Assembly (NCBI GenBank): GCA_036852015.1
Contig: JAANDG010000256.1
Span: forward strand, 62,001 to 126,000
Source: Pelodera strongyloides
Lineage: Eukaryota > Nematoda > Chromadorea > Rhabditida > Rhabditidae
Reading direction: 5' to 3'
Length of the DNA: 64,000 nt
The first letter of the stretch is position 1; each line of letters begins with the position of its first letter. The translations under genes and the position numbers were made by a program. Below the pieces are notes generated by a model that did no database searches, was not told where the DNA came from, and was given only the letters and a program-made list of their open reading frames with translations. Shown in pieces: positions 46,119 to 59,875 of this stretch.

Positions 46119-49100
46119 CTATGTGAAATTTGCTCTGCACAACGGACACGATGACTGATTGGACGACTCGAACCATTTGTACTGAAAATTCATAAATAAA
46201 GACAGCTACTGTAGTCAACTAAGTAAGTGGGCGCTCTTAAAGCTATCCAACAAACACTGCATACCGTAGACAAAAGAACGCCTAGTACCTCCTAATAATT
46301 TGGATCGGAATTATCATGAAGACACACCTCACTTATATCCTTCTATGGAAACGGCACCTTCGATTCTACATGGTCTATGATACGTGAATGTGAGGATAAA
46401 GATGGCTTCACATGATTCCAATATCGTAATATTCCAACTAATAATAATAGTATGATTTTGAATACTGACCAAACAGTTGGAGTGGAACTTGTTCTTGCAC
46501 TGTTTGCACTTGACCCTCGGCATCTGATGTGTGCTCGTGTGGATTGTCATCATACAAATAGTACATGCTTCTGCTCCGGACACATCTTTGTCCACCTGGC
46601 GTCTCCACGATTCCATTCCCTCTACCATACTACCATTCTGAAGAAGTATACATTAGCTATGTGCCATATAATCATGAGAATTTGCTTGCTTTCGATTTCA
46701 CGAGTTATTTTAGACGCATATTAGACGCATATGGTTCAAAATGCGCAAATTATCGGTACTTCGGATAAGTAGATAGACATATAAAATCTTCGACAATAAA
46801 AACTAACCTGATAGAACAAATACGATGACAATTGTAGACGCCATTTATTCGCTCGATCGGAGGTTACAATAGCCTGAAATTACACAAGGTTCAAAGTTGT
46901 AGTTGGCATAATCAGGGACAGAGAGAGAGACAGAGACAGAGCGAAACAGAAAGAGGGAGACAGAGAGAGAGAAAGAAAGCACACGATACAAAGAGAAACA
47001 AATGGAGCGAAAACAGGCATTCAGATAAAAAAAAACCCACCTTATCCACAAGTACTTCAGGCACACTGAGCGGGTAATCCTGTGGTAGTCTCACGGTCAG
47101 TCGCATCGTTGTCTCATCTACCGTATAATCGGCCAGCACTTCACCACAGGAAGTTACGGTTCGAACCTAGAATTTGTAGACCAATACACAATTTCCCCTT
47201 TACTCTGCTAGTGTTCTCAAAACATATTAAAGATGCTCGTTTTATTGTCACTCGACGGGCAGCCAAGTCACTTTTAGGAAACTGAGGGCGCAGTGAAATA
47301 CGGACACAAATAAACAACCATACCTTGAGTGAATTCTCCGCTCCGGCCAACGACTGACTGGCCTGCTTGACCTTGGAGAGCTCAGCCAGCACTGCACATT
47401 CAGAGATGTTTTCACGGAAGTATCTAAAATTATGCCCATACTGTTACAATGTGAACTAAACGTAAACTCAACATATTACGTAAAACAAGTGGTAGAAAAA
47501 TAATGGTTAAATATCTTACTAACACATACAATTAACTCACTTGTTAACGACTAATGAAGCAGCGCGATCCAATTTGTTGTACCACTGTCGTACCAGTGCG
47601 GGGACTAACTCGACCATTCTAGAATGGTAACATTGTTGATTGTAAGGACGTAAGGGTCCTAGATTCAGCTTGTAGCATACTACCAAGATTATGCAAGCGA
47701 AAAACAATGAACGCTTTCTGACTCCTAACCTGAACAGCAGTGCACTTGCATATCTCTGTACGGTATCTGGCTGTTCCAAAGACGCATTTTCCGTCAAATA
47801 CGTCTTCTGAAGGTTGGCAGCTGAAACAGGAGATTGTACTTAGCTAACAAGTCGCCGTAAGCACGAACTGCGAGAACCTCAGCTAACAAGTCGCCGTAAG
47901 CACGAACTGCGAGAACCTCAGCTAACAAGTCGCCGTAAGCACGAACTGCGAGAACCTCAGCTAACAAGTCGCCGTAAGCACGAACTGCGAGAACCTCAGC
48001 TAACAAGTCGCCGTAAGCACGAACTGCGAGAACCTCAGCTAACAAGTCGCCGTAAGCACGAACTGCGAGAAACCTCAGCTAACAAGTCGCCGTAAGCACG
48101 ACTGCGAGAACCTCAGCTAAAAAGTCGCCGTAAGCACGAACTGCGAGAACCTCGCTAACAAGTCGCCGTAAGAACTGCGAGAACCTAACTAACAAGTCGC
48201 CGTAAGCACGAACTGCGAGAACCTCAGCTAACAAGTCACCGTAAGCACGAAATGCGAGAACCTCAGCTAACAAGTCGCCGTAAGCACGAACTGCGAGAAC
48301 CTCAGCTAACAAGTCGCCGTAAGCACGAACTGCGAGAACTCAGCTAACAAGTCGCGTAAGCACGAACTGCGAGAACCTCAGCTAACAAGTCGCCGTAAGC
48401 ACGAACTGCGAGAACCTCAGCTAACAAGTCGCCGTAAGCACGAACTGCGAGAACCTCAGCTAACAAGTCGCCGTAAGCACGAAATGCGAGAACCTCAGCT
48501 AACAAGTCGCCGTAAGCACGAACTGCGAGAACCTCAGCTAACAAGTCGCCGTAAGCACGAACTGCGAGAACCTCAGCTAACAAGTCGCCGTAAGCACGAA
48601 CTGCGAGAACCTCAGCTAACAAGTCGCCGTAAGCACGAAATGCGAGAACCTCAGCTAACAAGTCGCCGTAAGCACGAACTGCGAGAACCTCAGCTAACAA
48701 GTCGCCGTAAGCACGAACTGCGAGAACCTCAGCTAACAAGTCGCCGTAAGCACGAACTGCGAGAACCTCAGCTAACAAGTCGCCGTAAGCACGAACTGCG
48801 AGAACCTCAGCTAACAAGTCGCCGTAAGCACGAAATGCGAGAACCGCAGCTAAGCACGAGTCAGCTACAAGTCGCCGTAAGCACGAACTGCGAGAACCTC
48901 AGCTAAAAAGTCGCCGGAACACGATGCTAACAAGCGCGGTAAGCACGAACTGCGAGAACCTCAGCTAACAAATCGCCGTAAGCACGAACTGCGAGAACCT
49001 CAGCTAACAAGTCGCCGTAAGCACGAACTGCGAGAACCTCAGCTAACAAGTCGCCGTAAGCAAGAACTGCGAGAACCTCAGCTAACAAGTCGCCGTAAGC

Positions 49101-52100
49101 ACGAACTGCGAGAACCTCAGCTAACAAGTCGCCGTAAGCACGAACTGCGAAAACCTCAGCTAACAAGTCGCCGTAAGCACGAAGAAGCGAGAACCTCAGC
49201 TAACAAACGTCAGCCGTCGCCGTAAGCACGAACTGCGAGAACCTCAGCTAACAGTCGCCGTAAGCACGAACTGCGAGAACCTCAGCTAACAAGTCGCCGT
49301 AAGCACGAACTGCGAGAACTCAGCTAACAAGTCGCCGTAAGCACGAAGCGAGAACCTCAGCTAACAAGTCGCCGTAAGCACGAACTGCGAGAACCTCAGC
49401 TAACAAGTCGCCGTAAGCACGAACTGCGAGAACTCAGCTAACAATCGCCGAAGCACGAACTGCGAGAACCTCAGCTAACAAGTCGCCGTAAGCACGAACT
49501 GCGAGAACATCAGAACAAGTCGCCGTAAGCACGAACGCGAGAACCTCAGCTAACAAGTCGCCGTAAGCACGAACTGCGAGAACCTCAGCTAACAAGTCGC
49601 CGTAAGCACGAACTGCGAGAAACTCAGCTAACAAGTCGCCGTAAGCACGAACTGCGAGAACCTCAGCTAACAAGTCGCCGTAAGCACGAACTGCGAGAAC
49701 CTCAGCTAACAAGTCGCCGTAAGCACGAACTGCGAGAACCTCAGCTAACAAGTCGCCGTAAGCACGAACTGCGAGAACCTCAGCTAACAAGTCGCCGTAA
49801 GCACGAACTGCGAGAACCTCCCGGGGCGGGGTGCGGGAATTTCGCTCCTTGTCTCTCACTCATCTCCCACGAGAAAACTGGTGGCATACAACCCGGGTTC
49901 GTGCATACGGCCTCATCAGTTGAACAAAATAACAAAACTGTAACCTACGTATCGGATCCGGCATCAAGCTGATGATCTGAAGTACTGAATCACAGAGTGG
50001 AGGATACAATGCATGACAGTAGGCAACCCTTTCCGAATGAGAAGAGAACAGCGGAATGGCCGAGAGGCAGACATCCATTGCGAGGCAGACGGTCAGAGGT
50101 CGCTCACCTGGAACGACACTTACACTCACTTTGCTAAAAATTGCAGATCGCCACGCGTGACAAAGAATAACTATTCTGAAATGGAAGTTTTCGAAAAACA
50201 ATACGGTTATAAGCTAGAAGCATACCTTTGCGAGTATGCGTTAAAGGATAATCTTCCACCGAAAACCAGAAAACATCACTAGATCGAAAACACCTTACTA
50301 GAAATGAGAGGAGCGATTGCAACTGGAAGGCGTATGCTCTTTTCTTTGGTCGCTTCATCATCCCACGCTCCATTCTCCTGACAGTGCATTTGCAGAGAAA
50401 GCCTGTAAATAAGATAAGTATAATTATTTAGTTGAAAAGTGTATAGTTAATCACGAAATTAGGTTAGAACGATTACAGTTCTTGTCTCTCGAGTAGACAC
50501 AATATAGCGGCTGTCAGTCGACTACACTACCGTATCATACGCCTGCAAATCTCCTGATCAAACTGTCGTTCGCTTACTGTACTCAGATTCTCTATCACGT
50601 CCCAAAAAGATGTATTCCGAAGTTAGAATCGTACAAAAATCTTACATTCTCGCCAAATGAACTGCCGCAAACTGTAGATATCGGTTGTTCGATCCGAGGT
50701 ATCCTGCCACCTGTGATATCAAGTGCTGGACCTCCTTCGCGTAGCTGAATTTGTGGGTGATTGATTAGAAGAACTACAAAAGCTTATCAGTGCATATGTG
50801 CATTATGCACACCAGGACCAGGACAAACATCTTTATTGTTTTAAGTACAATGCATTCCCATATAACAGTAAATGCGCCTCACCCCTTCTCATCAAGTGCT
50901 GGATCAAATTGTACAGTCAAACTTTCAGTTAAAGATGTCGGGGAAGCGGTGTCAATCTCCAGATGAGGAGTATTCCAGACGGCCTTGCACAACCAACGCG
51001 TTAATACACACGTGGAATCTGAAATAGGAACGATCCCAAAGAATACAAGGCCTTTGCAAGTAGTTGAGGTGCACAAAAACTTGGCTGCTTGGCTCAACGG
51101 GTTAGCAAACAATACCTTACCTTCTGAAACATGTTCCACAAACAGCTTCAAGATGTAAGCGGAGATATTGCCCATCCAAAGTTCATTCCACTCCTGAAAG
51201 GTAACTAGGGTAATAAGCCATTCTTATTACTATTACTTAATTAATCCGCAAACGCCTCGCTCCCTTTTGCACCCACTGAGCTGCAAATAAGACAGCTAGA
51301 TAACGATGACCAATTATTGCAAAATTCAATAACATGCCCACGCGAATTATCATATCACGATAACCATACCAGCCGGTAAACCACACCACGAACCTTATCA
51401 AACTGTTCGTTCTCTTCCCGTTTCACCGTTCGAGCACAAATATTATAAACACGAAGTGAAAGGGCTGCCCACGCGACAACATAATCGTGATGTGAATCTT
51501 TCGACGACGACTTCAGCAAGTCACAAACACTCTAAAGAAATGCTTGGAAATAACAAAACGACAAAAATTAAGAACACTTCTTAAAAAAAAAGGATATTCA
51601 CACAATCAAAATAGATAAAGCTCAAGTGCTCACATCAAATGCAGTGAGTAATCCACACATAACAAAATCCAAGAGTGCAGCGTCTAAATTCTTCGGATCA
51701 TTTTCCTCAAACAATGTTCCTGTCGCACGGAGAACGCATAGATTCAGGCGCCAGAAGCCAGACGACGACACCGATCTAAATAAGAGTAATTTAAGTTGTT
51801 TCATCAATTCACGAACAGAAATACATTATAATCGTGAAAAACTACTTACGGAGTCCAACTCCAAAAAAGCCACAACTCACTTAATCGCAAACAATTTATC
51901 GGCCCATTCAGTGTCCGACTTCGAGTAATCGTGGACATGAGTGAGGAATTCGGAAGCCGACGACGTACTCATGAATCTGAATGAAAGAAGAGCTAGAATA
52001 AAGACAAGGGAACAAAAAGACAAACAAAGGTATACGGAAGATTGATATGGAAGATTTGAATCAACAAAATAACTCAGATCACGATAGATGAAATACCGCA

Positions 52101-55100
52101 TCCGCGTCTCACCTATGATTCCAAGCGTCCGCACTCTCTGTTCCGGAACCCAGCCTGACATCTCTCGTGTTTTTCAAGGACCACAACACTTCCATTCTCG
52201 ATTGATTACTCATGCCTTCATCAACCTTAATAAGTAGTTGGAATATACAAGTGACATGCCCTCACTTACCGTTTAGATAAATTTTGGAAAATAGGAAGAA
52301 GAACTTGGTTACGGTACATCGCACATCCGCAGCTAGGTTACAGTACATATCCCAGCACAAAACCGCCGTTTAATAACTTCTCAGCTTCGTTTACCTTGAA
52401 TTTGGCAGGGTACTTTGCCAAGTAACGCAGTGCGAGAAGTACAACTCGCGGAAGGGGATCGGAGAGAGAAGAGAGGGCAGACAACACTACATGCAGCATA
52501 TTGTCGTCATTCTGGAATAAGACACAAATTTACAATAATCACATATTATGCGCGATATCATCTGCGCTGATGATTACCGTACCAGCCTTTCAAACATAAA
52601 TGTACTGCAGGCATACTGGCAATACATCTGGAAGTGAAGTTCGTTTCAGAAAGCTACTAGTTCGTTTCAGAAAGCTACACATGAGATTTACCTCCACGGC
52701 TGAATCAAACGCATCGGCAGCTCGTCGTTCCAATTCTGAAGACTTTCCGAATGATCTCTCATAAACTGGCCTTCCCAGACGGTAGACACCAAGATAGACG
52801 GCAGAGATACAGAGCGCCCATCGTCTCGTCTCTAGCTGACAAGTAACTCATATTATTAACATATAACACAGTCTGAAAAAACACTAGAAAGCGGCAGTCA
52901 ACCGTTGCCAAACATGAGAACTAGAACGCAATATTGATCAATGAAAGTGGATTATTTTCGACGAACTTACAATAAAAATGGAAATTCATTCCCTAGTCAA
53001 TAAAGTCTTACGTTTTGAGTTGCCGTTTTGGAATAGAGAAGAGCTTGGACTGCCAAATTTCCCTTCAATTTATTCCATTCGGAGTCAGATCTTTTACATA
53101 TTTGGCCCGTATATTTAGATGATGAAAGACACGTCTCGAAGAGAACTTCAGCTGACATCTAAAATACATTAGCATATATAAGTAATATTACTCGTAGAAT
53201 CACCTACCTGGCAGGTTCATAATCATAATAGTTCAAAGAAATGTTGACATAGGTCAATGAAATGCACTCATAGATAATCCGTCATTTAACACTAGTTGAT
53301 AACACACAAAATTCAATTTTTTTCTGGATTTATTGAATTTGCAAATGAACAAAGTTATTATGTTTCAACAAAAGCGTTAAAACACTGGGACGTTACAATT
53401 TCAATAGTAAATACAGAATATCGGGATCCAAAAAGCGAAATGCTAATAAAAACCATACAACTCACGAATGAATCAATGTCCGTGAGAATCTTCAAAACGG
53501 TGTCCTTCTCAGGGATAACCTTCGAATATCGTTCGTCCGAAACACACAGTGAACTAAGGAGTCTTGCACTCCGTTCCACACTAAATAAATAAGTTTATCA
53601 CATTTGATGGTTTATCTGTTTATCACCTACAAATAAGTTTCTAAAAAAAAGACCAGATAAAAGATCATATGCAGTACATGAACACATCACAGGGACAAAA
53701 ATATGCGCACTACCTACTTTTCAAATGAAGTCTTTCCTTCCATGATATCCTTTGTGATTACGTTTATATCATTGTCATCAGGAGCAGGAAGCTCGGAAAG
53801 CACATTCACCACATAATCATTATCACCTGAAAAAAACGATAAATGGCATACGTGAATAGGACACACACTTATTTTCTCGTCTCCACTTACAATTAGTTAC
53901 AAACTCTAGTGAAGACACAACTACTAAACAAACGATTCCAAATAAAATTTTAAAAACGAACTCTGAGCTAATCGAGAATCGCGAGCGAACAAGAATTGAA
54001 GAAGTTTGTGGACGACAGCCTTTGCAAATGCGGTGTCCTTTCTCTACAAACGAATACAACATTAGTACTTTAAAAAAGGCAGCCAAGAAGCTGAAACATA
54101 TACTTTTCTCTAGAACTTACCGAGAGCGCAACTTCAGAAAGGAATCTGAGATTCGAGTGCGATGTGGAATCGTTAATCAGTGCCAATAACTCTTCCCTCT
54201 CCGTTTCCGAGACAAACTTCAAAAGATGTATAGCCTGACCACTCTTACCACTCTGCATCCACGATCGTACAGCGCCTGAACTGTGTACTTTAATTTTTAA
54301 TCAAAAGAAAAATAAACAAAGATCTGCGCTGATTTGCAATGTTTCACGATTAGTTTATGAGACGGCCATATATATATCCAGCTAATATATCCAACGCAAT
54401 GGGTGACGACTAATTCGCGTATCATGTATATGTATTCGCATTTAATTGTAAAGTATATTATCAAATAGAAGACAGACCTCTTATTCTTAGAGGTTACACG
54501 TTATAAACCATCAATTTATGTAATAACATGCTGCAATACATTAGCCATAAACGCCGAAAGTCGAAAACTGTAACTTATGGAAAACTGCCAAAATTCCCCC
54601 ACCTCTCAAAATAGCAGTCCTGTTCTGAGAAATGGTCTTTACGACCGAAATCCATTGGGTCTCATTGAATTGAGCCAGCACCTCACGGGAGATGGCACTA
54701 TCGTCCAACTAAATGAAACTCATCGAACAAAACAAAACAAACAAACATGAGAGACAAAGAAGTGAAGAAAAACGGACAACATATGTCATATTATACGCAA
54801 CCGATGTTAATATTAACAATAATCATACATAATGAAAAACCACCGTACCGCTAAAAAGTCGTCCGAATCGACCACAACACACAGTACTCTTAGGAGAACC
54901 TTTGCCAAAACAGGGGCATCCGAAGGTCGGTCTCTCGAGGCTCTAAGAGAACACTATATACATCAAGGCGCCAAATAGTATATATATATTCCTTCTTTAA
55001 ACGAAACACCCTACTAGAGGGTGTATGTTTTAAGAACAAAGACAAAACATACTAAACGGTTACAAGGGGAAGGCTAGTTGGCTAGTCAATACGCTATCTT

Positions 55101-58100
55101 CACTCACCTCACAATTCTATTCGCCAGATCATTGTGTTTCGAGAGTTGTGTGAGGTATTCCAAGGGAACATCCGTTAGGCCCGAGATCAGAGATACGGCA
55201 GCAGGTTGAGAGCAGATGAGGGAAGTGTACACGGGCCGAAGACCAGCGTCACAGTTGAAAAGGAGTGCGCAGGAAAAGGGATCGGAACCGGGACGCTGAA
55301 ACACCAAAAATAACCAAGTGATGAGAATAAATCAACCAAGACTCTAGACTCAAACCATGCACAAGGTTATCATAAGAATTCCTCTATCATAAGGTTCCCC
55401 TAAACGCAAGTGGCGAGTACCGTTAAAACACGAAAGAAAAAAACGCCTACCTTATTGATTAGATTCATTGCCAAGGTTTGAGTGAACTCGTCCCATTCTG
55501 ACCCGAACAACTCCTTTTCACTTATATATCTGATCAATTCAGCGATAGGAATATGAACGTCCGATACATCTTCACAGACGACATCGGCGGTACGTAAAAC
55601 CTAAATGTTTGCATAAACTGACCAAGCTCACATATACGGTGAGATTTACATTGAGTATCGATTACTACATCGACCGAATAAAGGGAGAAAAATCGAGATA
55701 CTCACAATATTCGAGCACGATGGCTGCACTGCTTCGACAGGGGCAATCTTATTGAGAGCGTACTTTACACATTCTGAGAATGCTGACGACCATTGGGGCA
55801 TTGAGGCACTGGCCTCAAAGGGAAGATTCTCGTGGAAGGAATCCAACACTGACAATACGAATGTACTCCTGCAAATAGAGGTTTAATTACAAAATATGTC
55901 CGCGAGTCTAACCAAAATGTACAAAAGCAGAGTTACGTAAATAGTAAATATCTCGAAAGACCCGCTCACCTCTCTTCATTCGATAGAGCATCAGAAATGA
56001 CTGAAAGAGTGGGTAAAAAAAATGGAGCCACATGTCTCCAGTGCCTAAAATTTACAGTTGATGGATAGCTTCGATCATAATGATATCATTATACGAGTCA
56101 AACACCAAATAGAATCAGAAAAATCCCAACTATATGGATAGACGAAAAGAAAGAAAGTTGTTATACTCGATTATACTCGAATTCCTCTAGTTGTGGGTTA
56201 AATTCTTGAGATATTCTCGACATCATCTGAAAAGATTTCCTCGTGTAGAGCTACAGAAAGAAAGAAAGCCCTTACATTCCCTTCACTCGCACAACGTTGA
56301 GTATGCGCGGGATGATTGCCTTCTTCACGTCAAACGTCTCGAAGAACTTTGGAGATCTGGTCAGCGCCAAGAACGCATCAAAGCACGCCTGGAAACAATG
56401 TTTTAAGGGAAATAATGAAGTTATGATGCATTCATATAGTCAGTTACAGAAATGAAAAGTGCAAAATGAAAAAGAGTGCTCACCCTCGCAGTTCCAGCAT
56501 CGGAAGAGTCCAAATTGCTCAGAATCCACTGAGCCAACTTGGAACTCAGCAAAAAGGTAGCACACAACGAAGCTTCCATTCCCATTGCAAGACCGATCAC
56601 ACCAGTTTTCACCTACAAAGAACGCAATTTAATGATTTAAGCCACGTACACGAACATAATATAAAAGTGTTGATCGTGACTGTGACAACTACATACGGGA
56701 TCAAAACGTACGTAAACCTCTATAAACAGACCTACCGTAGTGGGCATAGAAAGTAGTCTCTTAATCGTGGCTCTGTCGGCGAATATCTCCTCGACACACT
56801 GAAGAACGACCTCTAGTTGTGGGTCAAATTCTTGAGATATTCTCGACAACATCTGAAAAGATTTCGTCGTGAGTTACAGACGAAAAAAAAGAAGAAGGGG
56901 GTTCGAGAAAACATAGGACAAGCACATGCAAAACTCCAAACACATTCAATCATAAAATAGGAGGACATCAATAGATCACGTTAATAAAATTTAATATTAA
57001 TGAAGCAGTTAAACACACCTGCAATGACTGCGTGAGCAACCTCAACTCCCGTTGTTGATCGCTTTCTTCCGTGTCGTACCTATAATGAAACTCCCAGTTC
57101 AAGTCGCTGTCACCGAATGGATGCACTACGCGGTTTTCTTAGGTATGCAGACGTACGTGTTGGTGGTCTTTTAGTGAATTTCATTCGTGGGTGGTCTACT
57201 GCTAACTGCATTCATGATCCACTTCGTGTGGGTTACTACAAGGATGGTCTACTACGTGAGTGGTCTGCTTCGTGGGTGGTCTTGTACTATAAGGATGATC
57301 TACAACAAGGGTGGCATACTTCGTGGGTGGCCTACTACAAGGACGGCCTACTTCATGAGTGGGCTAATTCGTGTGTGGTCTACGTCGTGGGTGGTCTACT
57401 ACAATGATGACCTACTACGTGGGTGGTCACTACATGGGTGGTCCGCTACATGAGCACTTCTAGGATGGCGTGTGATGCGTTTTATTATAAAAGTTGTAAA
57501 TAATTTGAAACGACCAACTCACAATTGCGGCTTTATCAGCGGGTGAAGACCTCTGATGAAATCAGTTACCATCCGACAAATATCACTAGCAAATAGCTTG
57601 AGAGCCTAAAACACGACTTTATCATCTTTGCATTACCTGCCAATACAAATACGTAACAGTAAAAGTGAAAATACCAGAAGAAGGAATAGATATAGATGAA
57701 ACCTGTTTCCTTTTTTCTCCTGGAAAGTTGTCGTTTAGGGCATTTTCGGCATTCTGTACTACGGTGGTACTGATGTCGCATGTAGAGAGGAACATATATG
57801 GCACTATCTAAAAGGATAATTATCAGGCAGGATAGATTACTTGTTGTCACTTACCAAAACAATTATCATAGAGAAGACAAACAAGCGAAGGTTTCTCAAT
57901 GAAGAGATTAGAATAAAAAAAACGGACTAACGTTCTTCAATTGCTTCTGCGCAGCCTTTTTCAGTGTTGAAATAAAAAACGAGGCGACACGCATAGAATA
58001 CCATCTCACTGATGCGCAACCGTCCTGAAAAAAAGGCATGCATTCAAACTTTGAACTTTCAAGTCTTATTAGCTGGAGCAAAAACATATGAATGGAAAGC

Positions 58101-58862
58101 CAATTAGCCAAGAACTAGAAAATCACTAACCATGGCAATTTTCTTAAAGAACACTGCAAAATGATTGTACGCAATGGTAACAGACTCAGTATCCTTTGAA
58201 TTCAATACTTCGAGAACCTCACGGAGCGCCTGTAAGTAGAATTATTCAGCTAACTTGGACGCAAGTTACATGCTTTCGACTGCAGAAAACGAAAATCACA
58301 GAAAGACGTTGAATGCAAACCTTCTCCCTTGTGACAGGGTCTTTCTTTTGTAATTTCTTGAATACGAGTGCAATGTCGGCATCCAATTCCTGGAAATATA
58401 ACTCTTCATTACGATTCTCACCTTTTTTTGCTACCTTACGTAATATTACATGAACTATTTACATAGCTCGGACTCAATTAGCGAATAATGAGGAACAATG
58501 GGGGAATGAGGGTGTAAACTGACTTGGATCATATCATAATTGCCTTCATCAGCTGCTGACATCGCTTCGAAAGGATTCACAAAACCAGACACAAATGCCG
58601 ACACAGACTGGCCCGTTTTAGCGAGAAGATCCGCCGCTTGCGAACTGCTAGCCGGCTAGAAGGGTTAAAACTGAGTCCATGCCAACACATTTCGCAAATA
58701 TTCTTTCCTAACATTATAGAGTCGGGGTGCATTCCATTTGTGAGTTTGTAGTCACTAGTATCACACATCTTAGTAGTTATTCCAATGTACAAACATCAAT
58801 GACAAGAATTATTCGTGATTAAATACCTGCACATTTCCTTTCCTCCGCTGTGGTTTACTCAT
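46119..58862 (-). CDS. LTN1: E3 ubiquitin ligase listerin (ribosome-associated quality control)
   Basis: About 40 leftward exons, from the ATG at 58862 (exon 1 encodes MSKPQRRKGNVQ) to a TAG at 46119-46121. Exon 2 (58655-58524) gives AADLLAKTGQSVSAFVSGF, matching the listerin N-terminal signature. The long centre is alpha-helical HEAT-like repeat sequence. The C-terminal RWD-like region is recognisable (ALVRQWYNKLDRAA, VLADYTVDETTMRLTVRLP, ANKWRLQLSSYL, GSMVEGMESW). The RING is split over the last two exons: CTICMMTIHTSTHQ, CKQCKNKFHSNCL (46470-46636) and YKWFESSNQSSCPLCR (46181-46119), with all zinc ligands present. Listerin ubiquitinates nascent chains on stalled 60S subunits. One intron (about 47827-49951) is nearly all minisatellite, and another contains a partial duplicate of a neighbouring exon. 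Confidence 0.95.
47843..49822. repeat. 39-bp minisatellite (~50 copies) filling an LTN1 intron
   Basis: The unit CTCAGCTAACAAGTCGCCGT + AAGCACGAACTGCGAGAAC repeats about fifty times with little divergence in most units. Some units carry one- to ten-base deletions or an A-for-C change (GAAATGCGAG variants, recurring at intervals). Because 39 is a multiple of 3, both strands have long open frames with a 13-residue repeat (LAEVLAVRAYGDL on the minus strand). Indels break these frames repeatedly, and the flanking LTN1 exons join in phase without it, so it is intronic. The array ends about 20 bp from the TTTCAG acceptor of the next LTN1 exon (47826). Confidence 0.95.
56184..56257. repeat. Partial exon duplicate inside an LTN1 intron
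   Basis: About 70 bp match the end region of the LTN1 exon at 56810-56881 with few changes, including the word AAATTCTTGAGATATTCTCG and the splice-acceptor side CTGAAAAGATTTC. Read leftward, the copy keeps the TTTTCAG acceptor and codes for MSRISQEFNPQLEE before diverging into a stop. It therefore looks like a dead extra exon from a local duplication. Confidence 0.75.
57120..57465. repeat. Degenerate tandem repeat (GTGGGTGGTCTACT type)
   Basis: Imperfect repeats built on CGTGGGTGGTCTACTACAAG run for about 340 bp in an LTN1 intron. Units vary between about 20 and 35 bp. It opens long frames on the + strand that are not genes. Confidence 0.8.
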
Positions 58863-59875
58863 CGTCTACTTCCTAAATACTGTAATTATGCAAGACTCAC
58901 GAAAGAAAAGAAAGAATACACACCAAAAACACTCTAACCACTTTGTTCAAATAATCAGGGAAAGCTAACCTCTTGCTTTTCTCTATATGCAAATATACTC
59001 TCGATATAACAAATGTTTATTCACTGTCGAACGAGTTCAACACCAGAAGCAGAAGCATAAGTTAAACTAGTACCCATAAAAATCAAATACAACTTGGATG
59101 AATAGTTAGTAAGTATATCTCGTATCATACAATCGAATCAATCGCTTCATCATTATGAAAAAACATGGCATAAGAAACACAGTTCATTCGAAAGAATGCT
59201 TCACAGGCTTTGGTTTTGGAAATAACATTTTCGGCATTACATCTAACTTTGTATAAAAGTTTCCGTACAAAATCGACAACAAAACATTACAAACATGATA
59301 TACATAATAAGAACAGGAGGATAACAGGACTGTTTTCGGGAAGACGATGAAAGTTACCAAAAAAATATTTGGATACTGAAAAGACTACCCAAAAAAACAA
59401 ATGTCGATGGTAAGAGGCTAAGGCGTAAAAAAAGATGAATAAATAACCCAGAAAAGTAGCAACAATAAAAGATCCCAGAAGCAAGTAAAGAAAATTTGAA
59501 GCAAAGAAAATAGTTGAAACTTGGAAGGAACTGATCAATCTCTCCCTGCAAATGTGCAAATATTGCGCAATCTTAGGAAATAAACATGCAGAAGATACAA
59601 CATCAATTTAGGCAAAATTGTAGATCCCATAATCGGAATGCGTACATACCACATTGCATAAATATCATAGCGGACAGTGAAATGCTCATATTTATACAGA
59701 AGAATAAGGAACATCAGGTTAACACCACATTACACAACAAAACTCATGAAACCATTCATACAGAAAGAAGGAAAAACAATGTAACGCTGACGGTGATGAC
59801 TAGGTACAGTATCATTATCACGTATTATTGAACTTATTACGGTATTAGAGAGGAAAGGAAAGACACTTATCTCCA
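58863..59875. other. Intergenic region between mannosidase and LTN1
   Basis: About 1 kb of AT-rich sequence between the mannosidase stop and the LTN1 start; both genes run leftward. It should hold the mannosidase 3' untranslated region and LTN1 promoter. Short ORFs near 59290-59560 look like chance openings. Confidence 0.4.

Noticed and set aside
47843..49822. Possible CRISPR array
   Set aside because: The units are directly tandem with no unique spacers, and the context is an intron of a eukaryotic gene.
47794..49859. Several ORFs encoding repeated 13-residue units in the minisatellite
   Set aside because: Open frames follow from a 39-bp unit without stops. Indels break them, the two strands are equally open, and the adjoining LTN1 exons splice in phase around the array.
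50013..50282. 89-codon plus-strand ORF
   Set aside because: It is antisense to an LTN1 exon (about 50112-49952) and its splice sites, which fit the leftward gene in frame.
57117..57453. Two overlapping plus-strand ORFs of about 90 codons
   Set aside because: They are by-products of the degenerate GTGGTCTACT repeat in an LTN1 intron.
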